Assembly (NCBI GenBank): GCA_037178855.1
Contig: JASJZC010000005.1
Span: 3,906,001-3,970,000, forward strand
DNA length: 64,000 nucleotides
Direction of reading: 5' to 3'
Source: Oscheius sp. JU75
Taxonomy: Eukaryota > Nematoda > Chromadorea > Rhabditida > Rhabditidae
The notes below the pieces were generated by a model that saw only the letters and a program-made list of their open reading frames with translations, was not told the DNA's origin and searched no databases. The first letter of the stretch is position 1. Every line of letters begins with the position of its first letter. Shown here in pieces: positions 50,523-62,267 of this stretch. The translations under genes and the position numbers were made by a program.

Positions 50523-51888
50523 ATTTCAGCTAATACTGCCCTCCGGAACGCCTTCAACCAGGGGAAACAGGCCAAGCTGCGTCTCATCAAGGTCGTTGTC
50601 AGAAATGGTTTGTAAGAAATATTCCGGTCTACACTACTGGGTTCAGAGGAATTGACCCCAAACTACGAGTATGCTGGAACGTCGAATTGGAAGGACGACT
50701 GGAGAGCCACTCTTCCGGAATGCATCGACTCGTACGAGCCCTGTTTTATTCTTTTCCGGCTGAACACCATTACCGAATGGATTCTCATCACGTGAGTCTT
50801 ATCACGTTCGGTCCATTCTGCTTGGAGAAAGGCAGTCGATTAGAAGAGTCCATTCTCTCGAAATAGATACTTGATTGATCTGGTGTGTTTAGATTCGCGG
50901 ATGACCGAGCTCCTGTCAAGGAAAAGATGCTTCTGGCCGCTACTTGTGCCACATTCAAGAGCGAATTCGGTGAGTCGCGACTGTTCAATCGAACGATACG
51001 AAAACATCTTCAGGTCAATGTTACATTGAGCACGAGAAGCACATCACGGATCGCAAGGTGGGTCTTATGTTTGCCCGTCTGTTTACCTTTTGTTTCTTCA
51101 GGACCTCACGCTGGACTCTTTCGAGAGCTGGCTGAAGAGCAAGACTGAACTGGGTCCGATGAGCGAGGTCGAAAAGGGTATGTGATGGTCACGAGAAGTT
51201 AGAAACGAGAATGTTTAGAGCTACACAATGCTGCCCAAGAGAGAGCTGCAGTGACTCACAGTGGTCCACAACACATGAAGGGAGTCTCCTTCCCATTGGA
51301 CAGAAACGCTGAACAGGCTGTCAGAGAATTGGCCAAACGACAAAAGAACTTTGTTCAACTCTCTGTGCGTTGTCTCGTCTTTGGTTATTTCTCTGTGTTC
51401 AGGTGGACACTCTGAACGAGGCCATCAAGTTGGAGGCGACTGAGGACAATCTAGCTGTGGACGATCTGGCCAAGCGTATTCCGAGAGACAAACCACGCTA
51501 TACATTCTATCGATTCGAGCACAACTACGATGGAAGAATCCTCGACAGCACTTGTAAGTCTCCTCTAATCTAATGGCTGACTATCCTTCCAGTGTTCATC
51601 TACTCTCTCCCATCTTCTGGCAGTTCCATCAAGGAGAGAATGCTGTACTCGAGTTGCAAAGGACCCTTTCTTGATACAGCCAGCAACTATCTAGGAGTAG
51701 AAATTAGTAAGAAGGTTAGTTCCCACTGGTTCTCTCCCCAAAAGTGGTTTCAGATGGAAGTAGATGCTAAGGACGATTTGAGCGAGAAGGCTCTTTTCGA
51801 GACTCTTCATCCCGCCCCGATGGAGTCTCCAAAACATTTCGCCAAACCTCGACCGGCTGCCGGAAACCGACGCATAACCAAAGTTTGA
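50523..51888 (+). CDS. twf-2: twinfilin, actin-monomer-binding protein (two ADF-H domains)
   Basis: The first clear coding exon is ISANTALRNAFNQGKQAKLR at 50523, at the very N-terminus of ADF-H domain 1 in twinfilins; the initiator ATG exon upstream is not resolved. Then NYEYAGTSNWKDDW, YEPCFILFRLNT, PVKEKMLLAATCATFKSEFG, a linker (GPQHMKGVSFPLDRNA) and ADF-H domain 2 (NFVQLSVDTLNEAIKLEATE; RIPRDKPRYTFYRFEHNYDG; LFIYSLPSSGSSIKERMLYS). The C-terminal tail (ETLHPAPMESPKHFAKPRPA) matches the capping-protein- and phosphoinositide-binding tail; stop TGA 51886-51888. Twinfilin sequesters ADP-actin and regulates barbed ends. It is first in a tight plus-strand series; the next start is 32 bp away. 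Confidence 0.88.
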
Positions 51889-51920
51889 TAGACAAATTTG
51901 ATCTGAGCTGCTACGACTGA

Positions 51921-52208
51921 ATGCAAACGCCAATCTGTATAAATGCCTTATTTATTCTCGCTGTTCTCACTGTCGGTGCATGTCCATTTCTATCAGTCTG
52001 TCCCCAGAAAGAGGTGTGATGGTTTCTTATTATAGGGCTATGACTATTTTGAAATTTTGTTGACTAGAACTTGACCAGTAATCAACGAAAAGACTAGGGG
52101 TTTAGCGAGACTCAGAGACAGCTAAACTGCGAAGATAACTCAATCATGAGATACAAAAGCGTCTGCGGAACAGACAACATCCCATTGAAAAGGAGCATAT
52201 GTCCCTGA
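51921..52208 (+). CDS. small secreted Cys-rich protein (67 aa), Kazal-like fragment
   Basis: ATG 51921 gives a signal peptide (MQTPICINALFILAVLTVGA). After one intron (about 83 nt, GT-AG, phase 0) exon 2 reads GFSETQRQLNCEDNSIMRYK and SVCGTDNIPLKRSICP to TGA 52206-52208. Five cysteines follow the signal peptide. The C-x9-VCGTDN-x7-C part resembles the core of Kazal protease inhibitors (PVCGTDG...C), but the domain is short and the remaining Kazal cysteines are not placed. It sits between twinfilin (32 bp) and the PLCXD gene (57 bp). I infer a secreted peptide or inhibitor of unknown target. Confidence 0.6.
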
Positions 52209-52265
52209 GAAAAATATAGCATTCCTTGCTAGTTGTTTGACTGCATCAAAAAAGTTTTTTGTCAG

Positions 52266-53358
52266 ATGAAGCTGGACGACTGGATGGGTAGTCTACCCAC
52301 AGAACTGACTCATATTCCCATTTGTCAACTGAAAATACCAGGTTGAACACTTTTCAGCCGCCTCAATCTTTAGTTTATAGGTTCACACGACTCCGGAGCA
52401 GATTCCTCTCTGAGTTCCCGTCTTCCAGTAGCCAATGATGAGGACTCGAAGGCGATTCAAATTTTGGGCAAGTGGGGTTGGATTAGAAAAGGCATTCGGC
52501 GTTGGGCAATTACTCAAAGGTTCGCTTTGCACAAGAACAATGCTTGGACTCTTTTCAGCCAGTCTCTTCGAAAGCAACTCTCTTCCGGAATACGGTACTT
52601 TGATTTTCGAGTAAGTCATCCACCTAAGGAGCTACGAGATCTTACTGGCGACTTCAACCTCGTGCATGCCTTATATGGGCCCACATTCGAAGAATCTCTG
52701 TTGGAACTACGTCAATTTCTGGAGGAACATCCGTTTGAAACAGTTCTTCTGGATGTGAACCACGTCTTTGGAATGGGACAGCAGGCACACAATAAACTAA
52801 AGCAACTAATTGGCGAAAGTCTCGGATGGGTACGGCTTTGTCCACAAATGGATCCTCAGAAATGTACTCTTGATTTCATGAGAGCGCATGAGTATCAGTG
52901 AGTATGCTTTCCAAGCTCAAACTGTTTCTTCCAGAGTCATAGTTTTCATGTGTAACGACGACAGTGGTCCCTTTTGGAGTCAAGACACGATAATTTCTCA
53001 ATGGCCCGAAACAAACAAAATCAAAAAACTCATTGCCATCTTAGAGAAGGGGCTTGAAGACGATCGTCCCAAGTTTTTGGATCGATTCTATGTTTCTCAG
53101 GGAGTGCTAACAGCGACGATGAAGGATGTGGTCAGTTCTGTTGGGATTCAAAACCTGCGTCTTCAGATACTTCGATGGCCTTCTTCCTTAGAAAAACGTC
53201 TATCCGTTCCATCCAGAGAAGCGGTCATTTCTTGGATATCGACACTCTCACCCTGTACAGAATTCGGACTAAATGTGATTATGGTGGACTTTGTGACGCC
53301 ATCTTTCTGTTCCACTGTGATCCAACTCAATTACAATCAGAATGATCTCTTTCCATAA
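52266..53358 (+). CDS. PI-PLC X domain-containing protein (PLCXD family)
   Basis: ATG 52266 sits on the acceptor tttgtcag. It begins KLDDWMGSLPTELTHIPI, then, after a 39-nt intron, KIPGSHDSGADS with the first catalytic His. Further motifs are QLSSGIRYFDFRVSHPP, FNLVHALYGPTFEESLLEL and HPFETVLLDVNHVFGM, the typical PLCXD order; FMCNDDSGPFW and a C-terminal beta part ending NYNQNDLFP (TAA 53356-53358) complete it. PLCXD proteins resemble bacterial PI-PLC and are thought to cleave phosphoinositides; they lack Y, C2 and PH domains. The second catalytic His is probably the one in LVHALYG. About 340 residues, full length. No signal peptide is seen. Confidence 0.9.
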
Positions 53359-53477
53359 ATATGGTTCGTTTTGGGGAAGCCAAAAGATCTCTCAAGGAAT
53401 ATCTGATGCTGTCAATTACTGGTTCCCCCTCTTGTTTTGGCAGGATCCCCCGTCTGCAGTAGCTGCCCATATCAACC

Positions 53478-53979
53478 ATGTTAGCCCTTGGGAGACTGGT
53501 CTCTTTCCTGTCCTTCGCTACCCTTATCATATCCGAAGAGTCTGTCTCTTTCAAGTTTCCGAGCAAGAGACAAGTGCTCGGACAATCCAGAGTTGCTACA
53601 GTTTGTCTTCTGTGTCAACTCGTGTTTTCAGAACACTGGATACATCCAGCAGGCTCCAAGCTATTACCAAGTTCCGAGCTATGCTCCACCTTCTCCAAGA
53701 CTTCGACCTAACGCATACAACCCTCCGCAGACCCAATATCAATCATCGAACACGTATCAAACTGGAAGAGAAACTGTCCAGACTCGACCACAAGCCCCTA
53801 TTGTGGAGACAGAGAATGTAGAGATAGAACAGCAAGAGAGAGTAGAAGAGCAGACAACCACTTTAACCTATGGAGAGGTAGAAACTACCACCACGACTAC
53901 GACTGTGCCAACTTCTGCTACTACTGCTAGAAAACCGTCTCGATGCTTCATCAACGAGTTTGGTTTGCCTTGTATTTGA
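53478..53979 (+). CDS. secreted Gln/Pro/Thr-rich protein, unknown
   Basis: ATG 53478 opens a signal peptide (MLALGRLVSFLSFATLIIS), then SVSFKFPSKRQ, an intron (53570-53629 approx., ending TTTTCAG) and a low-complexity body: NTGYIQQAPSYYQVPSYAPP, NPPQTQYQSSNTYQTGRETV, an acidic/Thr stretch (VEEQTTTLTYGEVETTTTT) and a C-terminal KPSRCFINEFGLPCI with two cysteines, TGA 53977-53979. Composition suggests an extracellular matrix, cuticle or mucin-like product. The unspliced frame also stays open. It is 119 bp after the PLCXD stop and 30 bp before the next ATG. Confidence 0.6.
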
Positions 53980-54009
53980 ACGAAAGAAGATCTGTTGTTT
54001 AGGGTACAA

Positions 54010-54517
54010 ATGCTGTTCTGTCGAGCTGATGAGACTGATGCTGGGCGAACTGGATCACCCTCAGAGGTCTTTGAACTACAGAGGATGTAATCTGCAGCGA
54101 TCGTGTACTGCACTTCAGGTAGATCTCATTCGAGATAGAAGACGGTCATTATTCAGATGGAAGGGCAGGCCCGATTCAACGTCTCCCTCGAATGCATGGT
54201 CGGTGGATCTGACTACCCTAACAAGGGATCTTTCCTTGGAAAGTTCATGTGCAAGGTCAGAAGCAAGCAGGGAAAGGTGAAACTGAACTGGATTGAAAAG
54301 AACACGCTTGTTTTAGATTGCAGTTATGTATGCTCATCCGCACCAGTACACACTTGGTGGAGGGGTGTCTCGACCTTTGACCCAGCAAGAGTTTGAAAAC
54401 AGGTAGAATAGCGAAGGCACGTTCCAAATGAAGATTTCCTTCAGAAGACGTAACAACGGCTGGTCAGCGGAAGATCTGATCGAGACGTCCTTTGGGGACG
54501 AGGATATCAATGGATGA
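54010..54517 (+). CDS. small unknown protein (about 110 aa)
   Basis: The acceptor ttgtttag precedes ATG 54010. Exons join as MLFCRADETDAGRTGSPSE, RSCTALQ, then MEGQARFNVSLECMVGGSDY and SFLGKFMCK, then IAVMYAHPHQYTLGGGVSRP and LTQQEFENRRRNNGWSAEDL to TGA 54515-54517. Introns are about 31-62 nt. No recognised family. The first intron is short, so an alternative start at 54157 is possible. Position inside the tight plus-strand series supports a real cistron. Confidence 0.5.
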
Positions 54518-54614
54518 CCAATAAATCTTTCCGTTCGGCTAGTTGTTGTGTCCCGTTTGACGCGTTCCGTCCGAGTATTGATAAAAGATAGTTTTTCCAT
54601 CGTTTGTTCCAGCA

Positions 54615-55910
54615 ATGTCCACTTTCGGAGAAGGCTGTATTCTGGGTGCTGGAAACGCTCTACTAGATTGTATAGTTCGAGTTGACAAGGCAATATTCAA
54701 TATAATAAAGAACAAAGTGTCATTCCAGGCATTTTTGGATCGTTGGGGGTTGAAAGAGAATGATTCAACGCCGTGTAGTGTACAACTAGAGGGAATGTGA
54801 GTCTGCTTTGTTCGTTCTTATTTTTTTTTTGCAGTTTTGAAGAGATCGAGAAGTTGGACCCAGAGTTTATCCCTGGAGGAACTGTTCAAAACACGGCTCT
54901 GGTGTTTCAATGGATCATCCAACGGCCGAACACCTTCACTGTACTGGGAACGGTCGGAGAGGACTCCGAGGGACAATTACTTTTGTGGAAGATGGCATCG
55001 AACGGTGTCAATGTCAACTATGAAGTAATACTTTGTAGTTCAATAACAAAACATTTCAGAAGACATCAACTGCATCTACTGGAAAATGTGCGGTTATGCT
55101 AAATGGTCAGAATCGGTCCATGTGTACTCAATTAGGAGCCTCCAGACTATTGTTTTCGGAAATTCTGAACATTCCTAGAGTCTGGTCACTAGTTGAGCAA
55201 GCTCGATACTTCTATTTCTCTGTATTCTCCTCCTTTTGTGACTATCTATATCTCTTACAGAGTCAATTGTTTAACGCGTCTGCGGAGTTTCTTCATCGGA
55301 TAGCTCGTCATTCTCATGAAAACGAAAAGATTTTCTGCCTAAACTTGGGATCTCCGCTGGCACAAAAGAGATTCAGAGAAGAAATAAACCAGCTGTTTCC
55401 CTTCGTCGACGTGGTGTTCGGTAATGACGAAGAAGTTTCGGCTTTTGGAGAGGTGAGATACTGGTCAATTCTGAGGAAACCAACCGCTTAGGCACACAAT
55501 TTAGACGGGACTGTCAGCGAAGTGGCTCTGTCTATGACTCGAATGAAAAAGGTTTGCTTGACTGCCAGAGTGAGAACTCAAATTTTAGATATCGAAAAGA
55601 GAACGGATAATTGTGACGACACGAGCCCAAGATACTGTTCTTGTGACTTTTAGGGGTGAATGTTCGTATTTTGAGACTGCAAGTATCCCAGAAGATGAGA
55701 TTCTAGACACCAGTGGAGCTGGGGATGCATTTGTCGGAGGTTGTTTCTGATCTTTTTTTTCGAAGAAATACATTTTAAGGGTTTCTATCGCAATTTGTTC
55801 AAGAAAAGGATCTGCAGAGCTGTGTCAAGTGTGGAATCTATGCCGCCTCGGAAATCATCAAACAGTTTGGCTGCTGTCCTCCCAAAAAGTGTTCTTGGAC
55901 AGAAAAATGA
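54615..55910 (+). CDS. ADK: adenosine kinase (PfkB/ribokinase family)
   Basis: ATG 54615 follows TGTTCCAGCA. The N-terminus MSTFGEGCILGAGNALLDCI resembles the ADK GNPLLDI start. FIPGGTVQNTALVFQWI (PfkB signature 1 region, GGSxxN) and VLGTVGEDSEGQ follow. The protein then has RSMCTQLGASRLLF and CLNLGSPLAQKRF ... VFGNDEEVSAFGE; the catalytic signature is LDTSGAGDAFVGG, where ADKs usually have DTNGAGDAF. The tail ends IIKQFGCCPPKKCSWTEK at TGA 55908-55910. It phosphorylates adenosine to AMP and keeps methylation cycles running. The catalytic Asp is present; the Asn to Ser change is conservative. Last gene of the plus-strand series; the next gene converges with only 37 bp between stops. Confidence 0.9.
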
Positions 55911-55947
55911 TAAAACTTTATTCAAATCCTCTAACCGGAAATTGTCT

Positions 55948-58900
55948 TCAATGTCTGACAACATAGTTTCCTGGGAAGGTTCCGAATTGACCATCTCTCA
56001 AAGATGTACCAATAAACCAACCATCATCACATTTCTCGACAACAAAAATGATATCATCGACATTCAATGCCAGTTCGTCTTCTTTTTGTGGAACGTAAGC
56101 AAACGCTGCTCGGTAGACCTCACTGCCTCTCGGAATCAGATTAGCCAAGTTGTTGGCGAATCCAGACGGCGGTTCGACACGATGCTGTTCTCTACAGATA
56201 TCTCGAGTTAGAAAAGAAGTACTCTCACCGGGTCTGTCGATGATCTTCTATTACCTTAGCCCTTCCCGAGTCACGATAACTGTCCTCTTGGTATCCATTG
56301 GTGAAGCCGACTGGAGTGTCTTCACTGAAGGCAGGATGTCTTCTTGATCTGCTCTCAGATGGAAAAGACATGCTGTAGGAGTCTTGGACTGGCTCTTCTC
56401 TAGTAATTGGAACCTCTACACACTGTTCTTGTTTCATCGGATTGTGTCGTGGAACTGGGTCAAAGGTCACAGTTCTGTCCTCATCCACGTCAGTTTCAAA
56501 TGTGATTTTCGGGGTTTTTGGTCGAGCTGGGATGACCGAGCCCGGTGTCTCCATCTCCTCGTCAATCGGCCTCACATAACATTTGGGGAAGATGCCAATT
56601 TCTCCAATATGATTGGCCCCTTCGGCCCAATTCTGGTCGATGTCTCGTCTCCACAGAATTGTCTCTCCGAGTTTCAGACTCATCTCATTACTATTCCTAG
56701 CTGTGAACGGATAGACTGCTCTCATCTTCTGAGGGTTGTTTGTATCATCGTTGATCTACACGCTATAATTACTTCTAGAAGTAAAGGGTCTACCTGAACA
56801 TAGCTAGCCGGGAATATTCCACATCTGCCATTCCGCTCTCCTTCGAACCAGTTTCTATCAACTTGACGATTGATTCGTACGACGTCCCCTTTATTCAACT
56901 GCAGCTCTCTTAAATTTATAGTTAAACTTATTACTTGAATAGTGGGAACCTGGGAGAGTTAGGAACAAACTTGTAGACGACAGTTGCTGTCTTGATTGGA
57001 GCAGGACTGCGAGATCGCCCAGAGGACGGGGCGGGACTGGCTTCTTTTCCGTAGTCATTCATCAAGCCTTCAAAACGATCAAAGTTTTTCTGAAGCGAGG
57101 GAACAGCAGAGGGCAAATAGCCATGTCGTCTCTGTCTCTGTTCCTCCAATTCTTCTTGAAGTCTTTCCGCCTTTTGTCTCAACATGAGTTCTTCCTTCGA
57201 AATCCTCTTCAACTCGGCTATCTCTTCGGCTACTTGCGTCGCAGAAGGGGACGATTCCTTTTCTGAAAGTTTCTTGGTTACGAGCGTAAGCAAACAAAAT
57301 ATATTAGTATGCACTGCAAAGTACCGTTAGTCTTTTCGAGATCGAGGAGAAATCTTTCCAGTTCGGTCGTCGCTTCGTCTAGTCGGTCGGAGATTGCCCT
57401 TCTAGAGACTCTGCTCTGTAGTTTCTGTTCGAGACCATCTTTCCTCATCTCATCCGTTCCCAAAGTCTTGTAAAGATAGTCGATCTCGCTCCAACTGGGC
57501 GCCTTCCTCGGCCGACCACAACGCAGACAGGAAACTCCTCCTCTCTGAGAGCCACATCCGCATAAAAGAGCTCGCGCATCCTCGTCACGAAAAGCATAGG
57601 AGGGCAGATGAAAATGCGCTGTATGGGATTTCTGCCATGCTGCTTTATCCGCTGAAAAAGGTTACGGTGAGTGGAAACACACGAGCTTATTAAACTAGTT
57701 AGTAGGAAAAAAAACAAACGGGCTCGAAGTCGCAATGAAGTAGTCTTGGGACCGAGGAAAAGGGTCATTTAGTATTCGAGGCGTTCTTTCGGGCCCTCGC
57801 CGTCGACCAATTGTTGAAAAAGGCTAAGCCCACCTGGCTCAATAACACGGCCCACTGAGCGTGCTCTCCTTGGAGTGATTTCACATTCAAAGCGGGATGG
57901 CGGACGGACTGAGACACACGACGTCGGAGTCAATGGACCTAGTAATGACTCGAAATTTGTCTGAAGTGGACCTACGGCTAATGGTTGAGGAAACAGATGG
58001 ACTGCTCTCGCGCAGCTGTTGGCGAAGCACCGATTCTGCAAAGAAGAGAATAATCGAGTTAGACGGGGTAGGGAAAGAAAGACAAGAACTCGAAGACAAC
58101 GATCAATGGAAAACGAGGCTTATGTCGTTTGTTGACTCTTTCCGACGAGAAGCACCCACCGAGCTGGCGGAGCATCGCAAATTTTGTCTCATAAATGACC
58201 ACTAATTAAAGAGAAAGACCCACCAGCAGATGGATCCAATTTATGCATCTTCGTGAACATCTTCTTGTACCACAGACTCATTTCCGGTTCGTTGCTCACA
58301 GGTCGCAAAGGTGCTATCTCTTCCTCTTTCGGGTAACCTTCTCCGTCGATTGTAGAGAAGGACAGCAAACTCTCAGGTCTGAAACTTCTTCCCTCTCTAA
58401 TTTCGATAAACGCATACCGTTCAGGACGAGAAGATTCCAAAGAAAGAGTATCGATGGTCTGATCCACAGAGCTGGCAGGAATAGTTGAATTGGTGGAGAA
58501 GGCGTCGAAAGTGTCCTAAAACAGGAGATCGTAAAATTGTTTGTTCCGGTTAGGGTTCACCCGTGGACTGAGCGTCTCTCCGTAGCCACTGTCGTTGGTT
58601 GTAGTCGAATAGGAGAACGTCTTCCTGGCGGTAGCAGGAACTTCGTCGACTTGGAGACGAACAGGCGTGGGAACCCGTCTAAATCGGACTAGCAAATGAC
58701 CGACAGATATTAAAATGGAGGGCTCGCGCAGCACTCGAAACCCGATGCGCAAGCAGGACAACATGGGCTCCGTTACATGGGAGATCGCACCTGATTGTCG
58801 CGTAATGGTCAGCTGTAGTCGAATTGTACGGAGAAGGGCTTTTCGACTTCAGTAGCTGACTGCTCTCCAAGTCCATACTCCCTCGACTTCTGAATTGTCA

Positions 58901-61507
58901 TCTAATTGATTAGAGAAAAGGAGAGAACCTAATAGAATCAATAGGAGTCTCGATGGAGCACGTGGGATCCTCGGGAGCAGGATCTGGTGGCTGCTGAAGT
59001 GTACGTGTTTGCCGGTTCACACAAAGAGCCACTTCACGAGCTCTTACATCTGTCTACAAAACAATCCTCACCTCTGCTGATGAAATCAAAGAGCAGCTCA
59101 TCAACGAGTTACTCATCAGATCGTCTCTCCCATAGTAGTTGTTGTAGTAAGGATTTTTCTGTGGTCCTTGATACGACAGATCTGAGAGACATGTCAGTTT
59201 GCCCGGAAAGTATTTTCTACCTGAAGGAGCAGGAGAGGAAGCATCCTCCATCCGAGCAGCAATAGAATTCAAGAAGCAATTTCGAACTGGCTCTTCATTG
59301 ACAAACTCATTAGTGAGGTCAACAGAAGGTTTTGGAGGTTTCGGCGGTACTGATGGAGGCTTGGAATGAACAGACGGAGATGAATTGATGTAGTAGCTAG
59401 GAGGAGGAACGCCCTGGTAGTACTTGTTCGGAGCGATCGGACCTTCGAGAACGCGTCCAAATGTGGGTTTCGGTGTATCCTCATCAACTCCTTCAAACAC
59501 TTTTACATTGTTCCAAGAGGGAGTTCGTCGTCCTTCTGAAATTACTTCGATTTTGCATTCTGAATGACAATACCATTGGATCCATTGGGAGCAGGCGATT
59601 TCATCTCGAGTTTGTCTGTGATGGCTTGTCTTAAGGCGGCAACACTTCGACGACCAGGCACCTCGATCGCACCTTCGGCTGGAGCAGTTCCATGAGTTTC
59701 CGTCTTAACTGTCCACTGGGATGGACCGGGAGAGATGACCTCCATCTGAAACATTTGGATAGAGAGACAGACATCTGGACGGAAAGACATTAATCTGAAT
59801 TTGGGAGCGACGTGAATAATGTAGGAGTGATTTATGGGGAAAGTGTGGCGAAAGAGAGCAGGAAATCGAGTTGGCGCGCTGAGGAACAGGATCAAATATG
59901 ACAGGACGGAGGCATAATGAGGAGGACGAGGATACAACCAATTAGTCGCCATTAGGTACCGTCAGAGGTACACGGTTCGCTAACCAAAAAGGACTCGGGA
60001 GGGAGGTGTAATCAAACCTCTTGCTGGGTAAACAAATAAGAAAGAGCCACATGTTGCATAGTCTAATAGCCTCCACGTGTGTCTAGTCCAGCTGATCATC
60101 TTCAAAGAATAGTTACAACACAAGCAAGGAATCGATTGGAGGACATTCAAAACTTTACTAGAGGCGGTAAAAGAGGAGAAAAAGCCGTGAGAGGCGATAA
60201 GAAAAGACGACAGACAGGCTGTTTCTGTTTAGACTGCTGAACCAATACTCGTCCTTTCTTTAATGAATTTTGTAAATACTTTCAAAAAGTTTGGGGATTA
60301 AGAGACAGTTTTTATTCTTTTCAAAAAAGGAAAGAGTTACCTCGTTGGAATACATCCCAAGATCTCTGCGTAGTTGATCAGCCAGAATACGACTCTCTAG
60401 TCCTGAAACATCCGGTAGACGGAAGTGTGAGTAAAAATAGAAAGAAGTTTGTCAAAACAGCCGAAACGATCGACTGGCCGTAGTGACAAAGTGTGGAGAG
60501 CGAGAGGTCCAGTCGGGCTTACACCGACAGATATTACACCCCAAAGAGCCAAAAGTTGGAACTGACCGTCTTCGTGCAAAGTTCTCTCCTCTTCTTCTTC
60601 TTCACCAGACATAAGAGAACTGAAATTTATATTGTATAGAGTGTAAAGTATTCACCTCAATGGAGAAGTTCGGCCACTGTTCACGCCACCAGCGTAATCT
60701 CCTCCAACACTACCATAGCCTGTTGTGCTTTCCGAGGGAACACCTGAATTGTTCAGCATTTTATGACCACGACTCATCCGAATTACCGCCAAAATAGCCC
60801 AGTTGTATTTTTCTCTGCAAAAGACTGTCTGTCGTCTGGGCGGGATTTCCCATCTGCTCGAAAAAACGCCGTTTGTTCTGAACAAAAAGTGCTAAAACGA
60901 GTGAAAGGGGTTACTTCAGCTGATCCTTGGACTCCTTGAACGTCCAGACGAATCTGTTTGAAAAGTTGTGCTGCGCGTGGTTGAACAGGAGATGAGGGAA
61001 CAGAAGATGGCACCATTGGTCGTCTTCCAACCGAAGGAGAACTCTGACAAGACGAACTCAATTTCTCTCTTGCTACTGTTTGATGAAATTTAGCGGGGTC
61101 TCTGAAATCAAAAAACTGAATACAACACAAAGGTATACCTATTAATGGTCAAGCAAAGTTCTCCTTTCGATTCTTGAATGATATTGTGGGCTTGTGTTAC
61201 AGTTTCAGTCGGCACATTGTTAACAGCCAGTATATGGTCTCCGATTCTCACTCCGGTCACACAAGCTCGTCCACCCGGAAGAATCTGGACTCTTTCTTGA
61301 AGTAAAAAAGACGAAGAATACCTTGGCCACAACAGGCCGTAACTCTTCGTCATTGCTCAGCCTCACCCCCCAAGGTGGTCCGCCAGTAAGAGTCAAAGAG
61401 AAAGACATAGATTCTGAAGAAATCTCGAATAGAAAAAGAGTGGTGTCGCTCTCGGACTCTCTTGTTACACTGCTCCGACTGCTATACACGCCTGCAAAAG
61501 TGGCCAT
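55948..61507 (-). CDS. PDZ-SoHo-three-SH3 adaptor (sorbin/SORBS-like, with N-terminal PDZ)
   Basis: The start at 61507 (MATFAGVYSSRSSVT) leads to a PDZ domain of Enigma/ZASP type (LTLTGGPPWGVRLSNDEEL; GGRACVTGVRIGDHILAVNN). A long Ser/Pro-rich middle follows, with an EEEEEER tract (about 60580), LESRILADQLRRDLGMYSNE, and poly-Pro motifs (VPPKPPKPS). A SoHo-like stretch, PEMSLWYKKMFTKMHKLDPS, lies at about 58205-58290. A coiled coil (LMLRQKAERLQEELEEQRQR) is at about 57130-57190. Three SH3 domains follow: LNKGDVVRINRQVDRNWFEG; RAVYPFTARNSNEMSLKLGE; FAYVPQKEDELALNVDDIIF ... GTFPGNYVVRH, stop TGA 55948. Sorbin family adaptors link integrin adhesions and actin, in worm muscle at dense bodies (C. 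elegans sorb-1). Whether PDZ and SH3 parts form one transcript rests on frame continuity of the connecting exons. Confidence 0.75.
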
Positions 61508-61938
61508 GTTTTTCGATGGACCGCTGAAAAACTGTAAATGAACTAGAGGACATCGTGGTGTATGAGTCTATACTAATGTGCAGACTGTTAGGAGACAACT
61601 ATATGATGCCTGAGAGAGAGACAGATAGTAGCTAGCTCTGAATATAAGTAGTTCCAGTACTGTCGTTTTTCTCATGACTTTCTTTTCTGACAACAGGCAC
61701 TATTCTTCTATCTGATGGGGTATCAGAGAAATGACTACTGAAAAGCTGTGTTATCTATTACAAAAAGTCTATGACTTCGTATCCGTCTCGATTTTTGCAG
61801 GCAGTTGCTCTTTATATGCAAGCGACTCGGTGGACCTTCAGACAACTCGAACAGTCTTCTGATATGCCATGTCAAATCTGACTTTCAGCTTTGAACTGAA
61901 AACTCAACTTGCGAGTATCAGCTTCTCCAAGCTCTGAC
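61508..61938. other. intergenic upstream of the adaptor gene
   Basis: No coding support. Probable shared upstream sequence of the minus-strand adaptor and the plus-strand frame at 61939. Confidence 0.4.
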
Positions 61939-62267
61939 ATGTTCGCATCGATGACTTCACGATCCATCAGTCCTACCAACTGCTCGAAACAACAACAAAA
62001 ACTCTTGGACTCAAACAATTACTTTGTTGGGCCATCGGAGGCCGTTATCGGAAGATCTTTGTCTCGTTCGAAGGGCACTTCAAGTCCCTCTAGAGTCCCC
62101 CTTGTAGCAGCTTATGAGGTGAGCCAACTCCAGTTGTACTCTACTACATTTTCACGCGTGTTCCAAAGGCATTAGTGTCAAAGATCCAGCGAATCAGAAA
62201 TGGTCGTAAATGGCCAGTCTACCTGGTCGGGCAAATTACGCGACGGAGCGTAGATGAGTGTGTCTGA
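61939..62267 (+). CDS. possible small gene, unknown
   Basis: ATG 61939 (MFASMTSRSISPTNCSKQQQ) runs through SLSRSKGTSSPSRVPLVAA to a GTGAGC donor at about 62119. A CAAAG acceptor joins in frame to ALVSKIQRIRNGRKWPVYLV and QITRRSVDECV, stop TGA 62265-62267. An alternative continuation through the Ser/Leu-rich frame at 62254-62469 cannot be excluded. Exons upstream of 61939 are also possible because the frame stays open. Not recognised. Confidence 0.4.
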
